A stretch of DNA of 64,000 nucleotides from NCBI GenBank assembly GCA_942486035.1, contig CALNXK010000128.1, positions 1,576,501 through 1,640,500 of the forward strand. The letters are read 5' to 3'. The notes below the pieces were generated by a model. That model was given only the letters and a program-made list of their open reading frames with translations. It was not told the origin of the DNA and did no database searches. This document shows, in pieces, positions 38,372 to 50,953 of this stretch; the stretch's first letter is position 1, and each line of letters opens with the position of its first letter. The position numbers were made by a program, and so were the translations under genes. The DNA is from Porites lobata. Taxonomy: Eukaryota > Cnidaria > Anthozoa > Scleractinia > Poritidae.

Positions 38372-41300
38372 TTATATTTTCTCCACATAATTTGATGGCA
38401 ACATTCCGTACTGGCCAGACCTTTGAACACGTCCTTCCATCCAGCCCTCGTCAATAACTGTTGCGTCTACTATAATGTCTCCTTCATTGAAGCTGACCTC
38501 GTCATCATCAGCAGCTGTGTAATCGTAAATTGCAATGTACCTCTGAATGTAAAAAAAAAATAGTGTTTCAACTTGAGAATGTACAAATAAATAATTGCCA
38601 CCTCATCAGATTCCCATCATGAAGAACAGTGCCCTCCCCCCACCCCTGGATCATCACTCGGAGGTACAAAGATGACAGGATTTTAGTTTCTAAGAACAAC
38701 TCCACTGACATCAAGAACGAGTACCTTAGAGAGCTGTCCAACTTAAAGAGTCAAAAGATTACAAGTGGGGATTAACTTCATGCAGGGTTGTCAAACCATT
38801 TAAAGTGGTAAGCTTTATTGCTGAAATAGGTGGCTGATTTTGCTCATATCATCATGCATATTCTTACCACTCTCCCCTTTACATTTCCTATGGTGCTAAT
38901 GAGGAGAGTTTGCTTAAAAATCAACACCAATGTTCGATTGAGCAGTTTTACTACAAGGAGAAATTGACAGTTGGTCAATCTTAGGGTCTGGGGGATTTAA
39001 TATAGAATCAAAGAAATAGCCCAGGTACATATGATTACTCCCAGCAGTAGGTCATCGGTACCCATAATATCTGGTGAAGACAAACATATTGGAGAAAACT
39101 ACCTGTCTTCAGAAACAATGTCAATGTGAGGCTTCAATCTACAGATCTGAAGTATCAGGTGTTAACTGCTCAGCCACTACACCTCGACAAGGAGAGAAGC
39201 TGGCCAAAAAAAAAATGAATGCAGTGCTGATTTCTAACTAACCCAGCTTCTAGGTGTCAACTTAATTCAGGTAGGCTTTTTTATCAGTCAAGCAGGCTAT
39301 TTTACTCAACAGCAACTTGAAAATTTCACATCTTTGTTCTTCAGAGCAATTTGCGCCGGTGGTAAGTTCTACTTCAGCCAATGAAATAAAAGCTGGCAGC
39401 CGGCTCTTAGGAACTTTCCTGGGTACTTGCGTAGAGAGTTAATTAAATCCCTAAGTTTGAGACAGATTGGATACAAACCGTTCCACTGGGTGGTGGTGGG
39501 GCACTAAATTGAGGCTCCGGAGGAGGAGCAACTTGCCGAGGTGGCTGCTGTTCATACGCTAAAGGATGTTCCTGAGACATTCGGCGCTGTTGCTGGATTT
39601 GTCTCACTTCTAAAAGGCAAGGAAAGACCAAAAGGCATCACTCTCTCCAGCTAGAACAAATTTTACCTAAGCTCTATCAGTGTTACAGTGACTCATAACT
39701 TGCTTGTAAAATTAATGACTTGTTAACATTATTAATGGCTTCTTTTAGCTTAGCTGTCTCCTTGAGTTGTGCACTCCTTAGGGAGATGTCTTAATTTACA
39801 GTTTGTTCACAGGTTTTAAGTTTGGCATGAATTAAAACAAAGGGGTAGTGACATCACTAGACAGTCCTCGCGACTGAGTCATTGATTCAGATATCTCTCT
39901 CTGAAGTGTTCGATTCCAGGAGACGGCTGAAATTCAGGCTACTGTTCTAGAGTGTTTCAATGTAACATCATTGCTTACCAGCTTCTGACCGCTGCTGTAT
40001 ACCAAGACGACTCTGTCCTGATGAGTGATGAGAATAAGCTACTTGGCTAGCCATGCTACTACTCTTCTGTGCTCGTAATGTTTCAGGATCGTCAGGAACA
40101 GAAGTGTAGTGTCCTCTCTCTTCTTCAAATTTCTTATGATACTCAATCTGTATGACAGTGAAACTTAATTAAACATGGGTTGAAAAAAAAAAAAAAAAGA
40201 AACAGTGCTTATGGTGCAGACACTCAAACCGGGACAGTACAAAGAAGACTGTCCAATCACAAAGTTTCCTGAAAACAAAATGGACCAATAACACTAATAA
40301 ATTTGAGGGCTGTTTCCTGAGAGGTCAGGTAAGTTAAAAGGTTTCAAAGTGTTCAGTGCTTGCATAGATAAACCTTGAATCTTATTGGTCCATCTGCAAA
40401 AAACCTCGAGAATCTTCTGTTTTCAGAAATCGCAGTGATTGGACAATCTTCTTCCAAGTCTCCTGGTTTGAGTGTCCACACTGTAAGACAAATCTCTCCA
40501 CACGCTTAGGGCTGTGCTCTAGCAGCACCTGGTGGCGCCTGGTCAGTGTTCTCACTAAATTTTAGCACAGCAGGTAAGGGACCATTCATGGCATCTAAGG
40601 CAAAAAATCTGCGCCAGAGGAGCACTTTTCTGGGGGGAAGGGGGTAGTGGAGTGAGAGATATGGCCCCACCCTAGGAGAAGCTATGTTCTTTGAAACGTC
40701 TTTCCCTCATTACGGAAATCGGCCATTGATATCTTTAGACAACACTTGTTGTTAATTCAGTGAATACACAGTAAAATTATTGGGATCAAATGTTTTAAAT
40801 AAATTATTTATTTAACACATTTATTTTGATCCCAACAATTTTACTCTGTATTCACTGTTCTCATTCCAAAAAAAGACAAGCTGAGTATACTTTAGTATGT
40901 TTTCATTCCTTGATCAGATCATGCCACTTGCGTATTTTTTAATTAAAAGTACTTATCTAATTTTAGTAAACCTTCAAGCAGTTGCAGACGGTAAGAAGTG
41001 TTGCTTCAGGCGGTAAATTTTACCGGTTACTGCCTGATAAGGAGAACATTGCTGGTGCCTTACTTTTCGTTTTGAGCAACTACCAAAACTCAGTTTAAAA
41101 AAGACCTCATGTATGCTAGACATCCTGGACTTCACAGGTTCAGAGCACCAGGCTCCTATCAATTTTTCTTGTAGTGTAGCCTAGCCTGCAAATACAGTGA
41201 TCTCTTCTTGCTCTTGTAAAACTTGTGTTCATATCTAAATGAGCCTTGGGGCTAAGCCAGCTGGGACACTCTGGTCCCTGGTAAGCTTAAACACGCTGGA

Positions 41301-42337
41301 TTGGTCAGGAGATACGGAAGAACAGCCCCTGGATACTCCAGGGTGGGGTTGAGCTTGGGGCTAATCACCCTCTCTCATAGCTGTCACCAGGGGCCAGGGG
41401 CTGGGGATTCCCTGTCTATGAGGAAAATGACCCCCAGCTACTTTCATATGAAAATAGTAGAAAATAAAACCAAAAGAAATCCCTAACTGTTTAATTTACT
41501 GCATACTTGCTGAATTTAACTGGCAACTTGAAATCTAAATGACAGCCCTGCTCTATTTCTGGTTACAGAAACGCGAGCAAGAACTTCAACCATTTTGAAA
41601 TTATGTTTTCTCCTGTCCAACGCACAAATGAGAACAGAGAGGACTCAGGGCGATAATGAACAGATAGTAGTAAATTAGAGCAAAATAATAAAAAAAAGGA
41701 CTTACATTACTTTGTTTCTTGGTGTTTGCTGCCAGCCTTTTATTTTCTGGGGTATCAGCCACTGCTGTGAATTTTGTAGTTGGGTAATGTCTGAAATAAG
41801 CAACATATAATGTATATGTTAGAAATATAAGAGCATGTGAGAAGGTTCTCTGGTATAAATTTTCAAACTGTGTTCCAGTTATTCAGATTGTGGGGGTGGT
41901 GCCAACATCCATGAGAAAGAAAAACAGGAAGGGAGAGGAGGAAGGGGGAGTTGTGATACTCCTCTCTATCTCTTTCTTATTTTTCCCACTCTCTGGCTTC
42001 ATGCCACACTTCACTCTCTGAATACCAAGAGCTGGATTGGGCTTTCACGGCTGAAGTGAAACCAAAAGAAATCCCTAACTGTTCCTAACTGCTAGCTGGC
42101 TTGCCTCCAGCCAGTTCAGATTCTTAACACTGTTATGTTTGATTTGAATTATTTGTTTGTGTCATTTGCTCAGCCCCACTAGAATAAGAGCTATAAATAC
42201 TGCTGAGGGTAAATAAAGGAAATATTATTATTATCATTACTATTATTATTTATTTTTTAACTATAGTTATACTAAATTTGTATTTAATTTTCAATTTGAG
42301 AAGGGTTTAACAAAGTATGTTTTGTATTCAATTTTAA

Positions 42338-42387
<50 letters not shown>

Positions 42388-44020
42388 CATCATTATCATC
42401 AAGGTATTGGGGGAAAAAGAGAGAGGCTGGAGAACCACGGTACCACTAGAAAAAGATTTAAGGATCCATCACTTCCTGGGTTTTGCTTTGTCTTCATGGA
42501 TAACAAAACATTGGCTCATCCTTGGTGTAAAATCCTGTGAAACTCACGGCTGATGTGAAAAAATGAGTGCAAGGAAGCCACTGAGAAGTCAACACATTAG
42601 AGCCAAGGAAAATAATAGCTAGAAAACAAAGAAAAACTTCACAGGTTTTTACAGCGAGGTAAACCCAAAACATTACTTCCTTACAGAAGACTTAACCATA
42701 GGACAAAATGCTGACTGTTAAATTTTTTGTACAATACATCATAATTTTATGAATTTGTCAGTAAAAAAAGTCTTAAGTGACATGAAAAAAATAGTTTTAA
42801 TACATAAATTTACGCACAGCCTATTCATCCAGACACTTATTCCACGTTTAGTGAGTATTTATTTATTGACGATGAATGGTCCAGACATAACATTTCACTA
42901 ACGTGTGTGAGACATCGAAAGCATTTCACACAATCTTTATGTAAACATTACAGTTGGACAAGTTAAACTTTTGCTAAGATAGTAGTGGGAACAGTAACTA
43001 AAAGATAATAGGAATTTCTTAGTATTTTCTATGCGATCCGCAAGAATTACCTTTAACCTTTGTAACAGACTGATCGTTAAATTCTAAGATGTAAAGGGTG
43101 TGACGGTTGACTGAAGCAAACCCGTACGTAACACAAGAAAACTACAGCTGCAATATCTTGTGTACACACGCCGTACAACATAATTAGCTTTAGTGCACTT
43201 ATAGATTCCAATTTATGGCATAACGTCAGTTTTGGGAGTTGCTTTCAGCAGTATAAAATAGAGTAAAAATTATTTGGATGACAGATATTTTAGCACGCGG
43301 TCATTAAATTACATTCCAGAATGCGTTCAAACATTCTAAAACGTGCCTGCAAGCAGAATCGATTCGGAAGAATTATTAGGTTAACTAAACAGAGACATAC
43401 AAAAGAAATATAAATCAGTGCATACAGATTCCGGAGCTGTTTCGGTTTAATCGAAGAAGAAAGGATGAAAAATATCTTGCTTGGTTTCTGGAAACTGAGA
43501 ACATGCATGTGGAGGAAATGGAAGAAAATAATGTAAGGATCTTGTGCTGTCAGCGCGCAGTACACGCAAGACTAACCTTCTAGAGACACAGGGGTCTCAG
43601 CAATTAGTTAGATTAAGATTGGAAATATATAAAAGCATAAATAACAACATTCAGATAGACAAAGCATGGATGAATAGAAAGAGAGTATAAATATGCAGCA
43701 CTTAAAATATTTAAGCTTAAACTTACGCATTGCAGTAAGGCAATTTGTTGTATCCCTTGTAATTCTTCATTGTTAAAGTCATGTTGCAACCCTCGCAAGT
43801 AAAACAACCCTTGTGCCAATACTTTGGGAAAAAATAACAAAAACGGAACAGTACATATGTTAGATTCGGACAGTAAGTACGTAAGCGTTCGTTATTACTT
43901 GCACGCGCATGTAATGGATCTCATATTAATGTTCACAGCGAGCCAACACACCTTGTCAAGACAGTTCAGTTTTTCCATCGGGTAGACGGTTTTCTTACAC
44001 CGTGCACACGGAGGATTCAT
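38372..44020 (-). CDS. LASP1: LIM and SH3 domain protein (LASP), 6 exons
   Basis: Actin-binding adaptor of focal contacts and cortical actin. Exons in transcript order: 44020-43952, 43821-43727, 41790-41706, 40147-39979, 39609-39479, 38542-38372 (TAA), joining to 239 aa; human LASP1 is 261. Residues 5-56 are a LIM domain with the eight ligands visible: C5, C8, H26, C29, C32, C35, C53, H56. Residues ~57-110 are the nebulin-type region (VADTPENKRL, IEYHKKFEEERG). A Gln/Pro-rich linker follows (PPRQVAPPPEPQF). The SH3 spans ~184-239, with AIYDYTAADDDEVSF, GWMEG and LPSNYVEKI. Exon 1 ends at DK and exon 2 opens YWHKGCF, inside the first zinc finger. The start is chosen because MNPPCARC is the family N-terminus. 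The 5.6-kb locus includes a 1.9-kb intron with several repeats. Confidence 0.97.
38950..39200 (-). repeat. SINE-like tRNA-derived head in the last LASP intron
   Basis: On the minus strand GTGTAGTGGCTGAGCAGTTA resembles an A box and GATTGAAGCCTC a decayed B box. The downstream body is not matched elsewhere in the window. Confidence 0.4.
40541..41052 (+). repeat. Dispersed repeat (copy 2) carrying a nested insertion
   Basis: Same landmarks as 33800-34050, but the middle is expanded by the 100-bp palindrome at 40758-40857. In LASP intron 3 (transcript order). Confidence 0.7.
40758..40857. mobile_element. 100-bp palindrome nested in a repeat
   Basis: CAGTGAATACACAGTAAAAT and the inverse at the right (ATTTTACTCTGTATTCACTG) begin arms of about 36 bp; the whole piece is nearly one inverted repeat. 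It interrupts the surrounding dispersed repeat, so it is the younger insertion. Confidence 0.8.
41382..41550. mobile_element. MITE with GACAGCCCTG end (copy 2 of 3)
   Basis: Begins AGCTGTCACCAGGGG and ends AATGACAGCCCTG; contains ATAAAACCAAAAGAAATCCC and GGCAACTTGAAATCT as in the copies at 27313 and 62672. In LASP intron 3. Confidence 0.7.
42095..42250 (+). repeat. Truncated SINE-like copy
   Basis: Matches the 3' two thirds of 59578-59875: GGCTTGCCTCCAGCCAGTT, then GCTATAAATACTGC and GGGTAAATAAAGGA, then an ATT-rich tail. The tRNA-like head is missing. Confidence 0.6.
42337..42402. repeat. (ATT)n microsatellite
   Basis: About sixteen uninterrupted ATT units, then degenerate ATC/ATT. It produces a spurious Tyr-rich frame. 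Confidence 0.95.
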
Positions 44021-44259
44021 CTTGAAAGACTGAAGCACCGTAGTTCCCCTTCAATTTAATACGACAATCGAAGCTAACGCCGTACACCCACTACAACTTC
44101 CCAAAACAGCTCTTGGACGCTGTTATTACCAAATCTGGAAATGTTCTGGGAGGAGCTTCATCCTCCCACAACCCCTTGAGAACCTTCATAATCCGGGACT
44201 TCCGGAACGACGACATCCGGGAGACCATCCGTGATCGTATTTCCCATTCAAGATGGCGG
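44021..44259. promoter_or_regulatory. Shared divergent promoter region, LASP / MLX
   Basis: Only 232 bp separate the LASP and MLX start codons. ACTTCCGG at 44198-44205 is an ETS-type core. AAGATGGCGG at 44250-44259 matches the YY1 site class that often sits at starts of TATA-less genes, and here contains the MLX ATG. No TATA box is seen. Confidence 0.6.
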
Positions 44260-47030
44260 ACGAAGGAGAAGATTGGGGTGGCGAACATCAGGTGAAAAAT
44301 TATCGCAGTTTTACTAAGGGTTATCTCAATCTGTCGTGTCTAAACCGTTAGCAAAAAACTTTACTGTTTATTTGTCGTGGCAATATTATGATATGTCTTT
44401 TTTTGTCTCTTATTTTGCTTTAGTTTACCTTCATTACAACCATACATGTGTAATCATCATGTGATGTAAACATGACAGGGTTTTAGCTCCCTTCGCATTT
44501 TTGAATAATATTCTTCTCTTGATCAGTATGTTACTATTATAAAATTGACAGAAAATGTTTTATTTTGGGGGTTTATGTGGCTGCAGTGCTTATGTTTCCA
44601 AAAAAATATAGGAATACTGAACTGGATATATGAGTTTTCAGTTGTCATGAAAAAATAGTAATAATAGGTGGAACTTAGACTATATCCAGACTCGGCGGGA
44701 CTGGGATAACTACATGTGGAATATGATCATCCAGGTGATGTTTTGACAACCAGTGTAGGAGTGATCTTTAGAGTCAAAGCGAGTTTAATACCATCAATGG
44801 ACAAGATACAAATCACTTTGACTCTGAAGTTGACTACCACACAGGGCTGGGTTGTTCAAAGTGGGATTAAGTTAACCCAGGATTACAGCGAAATTTGAAT
44901 TCAGTTATGGTAGCTTGAAAGGAAAATTCAGTTTAATTTTTTTTGTTAACAATTTGATGACTGGACGCTCCAAAAGGAATAGAGAAAATTATCTGAGGAA
45001 ATGCTTTTAAACAAAAGAAAAAGAAATCCGGGTTAAAATTTAACCGCGAGTGAGCGCTAATCAGCCTTCAAACAACTGGGCCCAGGTTATCAAAATGTCC
45101 CTCAGTCTTTTGACAATATGTCAACAAGAGTCATTTTCAGGACAATTTTACTTGGACAATCATATTCCACTGACTTTGACATGACTTCTAGATTCAACTA
45201 TTCGCTAGCTATAAAGCATGGGAATGAGGAAATGATATAACAATTATCTTCTCTTTCTCTCACTCTCAATGTTCCCTAGATATTTTGCCAGAAATGGGCA
45301 TTGAAAACTTTCAATTTTACAATAAAAATTTCAAATAGACCACAATATTATTTTCCTTGGTCTGTTAGTCTTGACTTGAAATTTGAACTTTGTATTATGT
45401 CATTTTTGTGATCTACAAGAATATAGTTAGTGAAAAGTTGTCATATTTGTTAATTACTTTACCGTAATACATTATTATTATTATATTACTTACCTTGCTT
45501 TTTTGTGCTCCATTGGCATAAGGCCTCACGTAATAACCTTTCAGAACTTTTCCTTCAAAACTTAAGGCATTATCTTTCTTATCTTTAGCTTGTCTCCTTA
45601 CTTCCTTCATGCAGTGATCAACTTTATGAAGCAGGTGAGTTATGTTGTTCAAGTCTTTGTTTTTAGAATGAGTTGGTTTAAACTGTGTACACACAAACTA
45701 TGAGTTGTCTTGTAGTATTAATTAAGGAGAAAAACATTCTTTGCTTGATTTTGCTTGAACTATTGTGAAATTTTGCAATCCATGAATCCTATAGCCTGCA
45801 CCAGAGACAGAGCTAATCTTCTGGTTAAGTCCATCTGTGAAACAGCACCAAAATCCTTGTTCTGTTTCCCCAACTGTGTAACAAAGATATTGGCACTACT
45901 TCGCAGACTTGCCTAACTGGGGTTAGATTACATGTACATCTGCAACACAGGCTATGGATCTTACAGCACTGTCCAAAGTATTAAGTGACTGTTATGTACA
46001 TAGAGGAGTTACTCTTTTTCTGTTTTAGGTGAAAATACAGATGTCAAGTCTGAGCCAGCTAGCCCTGATGAAGATTCATCCAGAGCACAGTTTGGTAAGC
46101 AATGTGTACATTGTAGGTCACATCCTCGCATCTTGGTTGCGCCTGTGAGGCATAGGCAGTGCTTCAGGCTACGACTGTTTTGGTCACCACTAGTGTGGCA
46201 CCCCTATGTTCAGATCATGTGTCAAGCTGTAGGGAATTAATGAGAGGCGGGTGGGGGAGGGGGGTATTTGAGGGGGGCTTAATAAAGGATTTTTGGTATA
46301 TCAACCAAAATCATAGTTTGTTCATAGTTATCTTTGAAAAAAGCTTTGCTTGCAGCTTTGCAGTGCTATGGGAACAATGCATAAGTGTTGCTAGACTATT
46401 CTTCATCAGTGTCGAAATCTCCATCCACTTCTGAACAAGTTGTGATGATCATATCTTCCCAAGAATGGAAAGATTTATATTGAGAGATGCAAACTTCTTT
46501 TAGCGAACTAAATAATGTTGTTATCCATGTATGTTTTAGTGGATTCTCAAGATGAAGAAAATGATGTCTTTGTTGCTAAAGAACAGAGGCGTTTTGCACA
46601 CAGTGCAGCTGAACAAAAACGACGGGATGCGATAAGAGTAAGTGGTTATCATAACTAATTCTTGTAGGTTTAACAAATTTCAATACTTCTTTGAGTTTGG
46701 AAGAGCCAGGGTGGGATCATCTCAAAGAGGTAAATTAAAAATCTAGACTTCCTATAGAAGTTTCTCTCAGTTTCTCAAAGTCTTGAGTTTGATGTCACGT
46801 GAATAATTATTACAGTGTAGATGTAGCCACAATAATTATTGTTTGTTTTCTTTCATTAATTTGTAGAAAGGATATGACGACCTTCAAACGATTGTACCAA
46901 CTTGTCACCAACCAAACACTGCACCAGCCATGCAGAAGTTGAGCAAAGCCATTATTTTACAGAAATGTAAGCAGCACAAGGTGTCTCTTTTCATTTCCCC
47001 TTTTCTGCCCTGATCTCTTGGCCAATTTTC

Positions 47031-47073
<43 letters not shown>

Positions 47074-50000
47074 ATATAAAACATGTGTATTGCTCCAAAT
47101 GTCGTAACAGAACCAGATGCCATGTAAAATGTTAAGAGATTGAAAGTGAAAGCTAGGATGATATTTATTCATGTTCTGCAAAAGACCCTGAAAAAATGTC
47201 AGTAAAAAATTGTTATAACGGTCGGGAAAAATCAGGTGAAAAACTCGGGGAGTCTGTTTTGCTTTTCAGTTGCACCCCAGTCAATAATTTAACACAGGTT
47301 GCACCTCGGTCACTTACAAACAAACAAGGCTGCAAATCAGAACTGTAGCTTGCTCTTCAGGTTATTATTTATTAATTACACCATTAGCTAAGTAATATCA
47401 CCTGCTTTATTCATCTTGATATTGACAATTGTTATTGTAATGATGTAGTACTAAAAATTATTACATGTATTTCATTTAGTGAGTTCAGCTTGAAAAACAG
47501 CATTCAATCCACATGAAATTATTAGGAACTTAAACGTTTGTGTCGTGGTACTTCTGCCGAGTGAATTCCCCCTAAAAGCTTCCCTTTCCTGATAGGCAAG
47601 TTAAGAACAAAATTCACAAGCCTGATAGCAAAATCCACCAACCCTTGGCTATCAAACATGACTTTCTAATCTTTGCACGTTGTGACTGTATGTTTACTAC
47701 TGTTGTCCTTTCCTGCAGCAATTGAGTACATCATATTCCTGCACCAGCAGAAGAAAAAACAGGAAGAAGAGTTAGAAGCACTGAGGAAGGAAGTCATGGC
47801 TCTAAAAATCATGAAGACGTAAGACAACAGTATACGTTGTGCCTTTCATAATAACTTAATACTTTAGACAGCATGAAAATAGCTTGAGAAAACAGCCAAC
47901 ATTTTGCAAGGCTACCAATGGTTTTGTTCGCAAAGTGACCTGAGTACCAAGTCCATCTAGGTAGAGAGGCTGCCATCATTTCACAAGGAAACCAGTACTG
48001 TGGCCTCATGAAATGTTGGCTGTTTTCTGAGGCTAACATGAAAGTAAAATACAGAGGATGGTATAGTCATTCTGTGATTTCAAAGCTATCAATTTCATTA
48101 TCTTTTGTGGTTACTCCTTTGAGTGTTAGTGTTACCAATGTAGATAATTTTGAACTTTAGCCACTAGGGAAAAGGAATATTATTGCACAACAAAGTTGAT
48201 GTTGACAGAATCTGTCAAACCATTTTTGTCTTTTAATTAATAAATATTTTACTTCTTGCCAGATGATTCTTTTACCGTGTGTAAATAATGTTGTCATTGT
48301 TGGAACACATTTCATGTGACAATGATAATCATTATCCTCAAGATATCTAATATAAAATGAAGTTACACTCATTCAAGAGATCGGACTTATGTAAGTTAAT
48401 CTGAGGTACTCACTTTAGTTTCCTTTATTTATAGAAATTATGAGCAAATAGCCAAGGCCCATCAAAACCAGGTAAATGGTTTGTTGTAATAGACTGTAAA
48501 GTGTGTAGTGGTAAGGCTGACTGACTCTATAGAGAAAAAGCATTTTTGATTTGTTAACAGACTGTTTGTGAATACTGTAGACTTCCAAGACAAATGGACC
48601 ATTCTCAGTTCATGTTTACTTACTCATGATCAAGAGCTCTGATTGGTTGAGATGTAGTATTATAATTTTCATGACTCTGAGCTATTAATTGTTTACAAAA
48701 TGATAGACAAAGGGTCACCTTGGTACATGGTGCTGAATCTACCGAGAAACCCTCGTTTCATAGGAATATGGAATAAAAGTAGTGCTTTACAAGAGGCATT
48801 TCAGTTTTGCCCGCACCAAATTCACAACAGACCTAAAACTTTTATGATAATCAATAAGGAAAACAGAAACTTGCCCAAATAATGTACACCTGGAACACCG
48901 TGACTTACAGATTAAGTTTGTAAGCATTGATTTAGAATTACATCTGATCATCAGTATGGACTGTTTGAGGCCAAGAGGGAGATGTCTTTCCTACATCTCT
49001 CTCTCTCAAAATATCCACAGCTAGCAAAACACTGACAGCAAACTGTATTTGCATGCTATCAGTTTGTGTGTGAAGTTCTTACCACTGAACCTTTTGTTTT
49101 TCTATATTTAGCCAGCACAGGGACAAAAGCAAGTTCCAGATCAGGCCAAATTTAGTGTGGTAAGTACTTTGAAGGGAGTTATGGTCCATTTACCTACATG
49201 TGAGCCATTTCAGATCCCATATTGTACAAAATGATTCAAGGAGAAATAATTTCAGTTGCGACAAAATGCTGAAAAGTAAATACATGTAGTACCATGCAAA
49301 AGTCCTGCTGAGGAGGTTTCATTTCAATGGTCACACCAGAGCATTTTGTCTACAAACTCAAAAGTTAGGTCCAGTTCAAGCGTCGCATTTCTTATGTGTC
49401 GAATTTAATACTGATGAGAAAAGTCTCTTGTTCTTGCACATTTGCATGAGATTTGGCACATGAGAAATGTGACGTTTGAACTGGTTCTTAGAGCTACATA
49501 CATGTACTTTATAAATAGTAACATGTGAAAGTCGTGCCGTAGTTATTTCATTTGAATGATCACACCATGGGATATTTTATTGAAGGATGGCATAATGTAT
49601 ATTTTTTTAAAACAAATTTGTCTCTCTCATCAGTTCCGACAGATCATGGAAACACAGTTCCTGTCCTTCAATGCATCTGTGACTGTAACCAACTTTGAGA
49701 CCCTCTCTGCTTGTATTTTTAGCTGGCTGGAAGAGTACTGTAAACCTCAGGTTAGTGATTCTAGCAATTTTGATTTTACCTTGTTCAATTTTCTCTTAGT
49801 ATGGTGTCTGATTACTGCTAATTCAAATGTCTTGAGAAGAACGTAAAATGTACCAGTGATAAACTGCCATGGTAACATCAACAACATCAATTATTCAAGT
49901 TTCACAAGAGTTTAATGGCCCAGCTCTCCCCGTTTGCGCTATAGGAAGAGTGTGAAGAACGGTTAAAAAAAGATGCTTGTTGTTGATATGAAGGCTTTAG

Positions 50001-50953
50001 CCCTTTCCCTCCCAAATTATATTACCGGTAGTTGCTAAATTAGAAAATTGGCCAAAAGGTCATTTTTTCTGTAAATCCTAAGAGTTCAAAAGTTCTCCCA
50101 TAGAGGTTTAACTTGAATGGTGATAACGGAGAATTTCATCCACTAGCCTGCGTAGCAAGCTTTTCCGTGCTGTTTCGGAGTAAAGAAAGAGCGAGGAACG
50201 AGATTCTCGGTTTTGGCCGCGCGAGAAATGAAACGAGAGCTTATTCGCGCCATTTTTCGCGCGGTCTTTATTGCGCGGCCTTTGACTCTCGAAACAGCAC
50301 GGAAACGCTTGCTACGTAGGCTATTCATCCACAGATTTGTAAAATTAAGTTGACAAATAAAGGCTTCAATGCTTGAGCAATCTAAACGGTTACTGCAAAA
50401 CACTGGACATTAACACAGCACAGTCATACCTCTACTTTTACTGTACTCCACTTTTGGCACTTTGAGGTCAAAACTTTCCATGAGAATTCTCAAAACACCT
50501 TGCGCCTCTTAAAACATGATTTTAAACTACAAAAGCCGAGATGTTTTTGAAATATTTTTCCGGTTTATTTTCAAATTTAACTGGTCATATACGACCTTTT
50601 TTGACTCTCTACGCGCCAACCCGGGGTTAAATTTTAATTCGGGTTTCTTTTTCTTTTGTTGAAAAGCATTTTCTCGAATAATTTCTCTATATTTTTAGAG
50701 CATCAAGGCATCAAATTCTAGACAAAAATAATTAGCCTGAATTTTTTTTAAAGTTTTCATATCTCAATTCAAATCTCGCACTAACCCTGAGTTATCTTAA
50801 CCCAGCTTTGAACAACCCGGCCCAGGACAATCATATTCCACCCACTTATTACATTCATTTTGGATTTTATTCAATTTTTTACATCAGTATCTGCAAGAGA
50901 TTGTGATCAATGCTCTAAAGAATCTGAACAACCAGGGCTTACTACAGCAGTAG
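44253..50953 (+). CDS. MLX: MLX: Max-like protein X, bHLH-zipper transcription factor (9 exons)
   Basis: Obligate dimer partner of MondoA/ChREBP and some MXD proteins; binds E-box/ChoRE DNA. Exons: 44253-44277, 46029-46094, 46540-46637, 46867-46966, 47719-47818, 48435-48471, 49112-49159, 49634-49750, 50888-50953 (TAG), 218 aa. An acidic N-terminus (EPASPDEDSS) precedes the basic region RRFAHSAAEQKRRDAIRKGY, with DNA-contact residues H51, E55 and R59. The HLH (DDLQTIVPTC, QKLSKAIILQKS) leads into a zipper with a KKKQEEELEAL stretch. The C-terminal dimerisation/cytoplasmic domain shows SFNASVTVTNF, CIFSWLEEYCKP and LQEIVINALKNL. Exons 2-9 are secure. The first-exon donor is weak: the better one at 44292 breaks the frame, so an unseen small exon or a different start is possible. 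ATTAAA/AATAAA candidates lie near 51312 and 51388. Confidence 0.94.
44843..45083 (+). mobile_element. Inverted-repeat element in MLX intron 1 (copy A)
   Basis: Begins GGGCTGGGTTGTTCAAAG and ends CAAACAACTGGGCCC; contains AAACAAAAGAAAAAGAAATC. The copy at 50607-50826 is in reverse orientation in the last intron of the same gene. Confidence 0.8.
47035..47072. repeat. (CAA)n microsatellite in MLX intron 4
   Basis: Uninterrupted AAC/CAA units of about 12 copies. It explains the Leu-rich antisense frame at 46905-47123. Confidence 0.95.
47880..48035. mobile_element. MITE with TAGCTTGAGAAAACAGCC end, copy 2
   Basis: Left TAGCTTGAGAAAACAGCCAA and right TTGGCTGTTTTCTGAGGCTA are inverse. Flanks GCATGAAAA (47871-47879) and ACATGAAAG (48036-48044) agree at seven of nine bases, consistent with an aged 9-bp duplication. 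In MLX intron 5. Confidence 0.8.
50144..50323. mobile_element. 180-bp TAGCCTGCG element with exact 9-bp target duplication
   Basis: TAGCCTGCGTAGCAAGC at the left, GCTTGCTACGTAGGCTA at the right. TTCATCCAC occurs directly outside both ends (50135-50143, 50324-50332). GC-rich interior (CGCGCGAG, TTCGCGCGG) unlike the AT-rich intron around it. In the last MLX intron. Confidence 0.92.
50607..50826 (-). mobile_element. Inverted-repeat element in last MLX intron (copy B)
   Basis: Read on the minus strand it begins CCTGGGCCGGGTTGTTCAAA and carries CAACAAAAGAAAAAGAAACC, aligning along its length to copy A at 44843-45083. It ends 61 bp before the last MLX exon. Confidence 0.8.

Noticed and set aside
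42322..42540. Tyr-rich open frame
   Set aside because: It is a translation of the (ATT)n microsatellite; no splice context.
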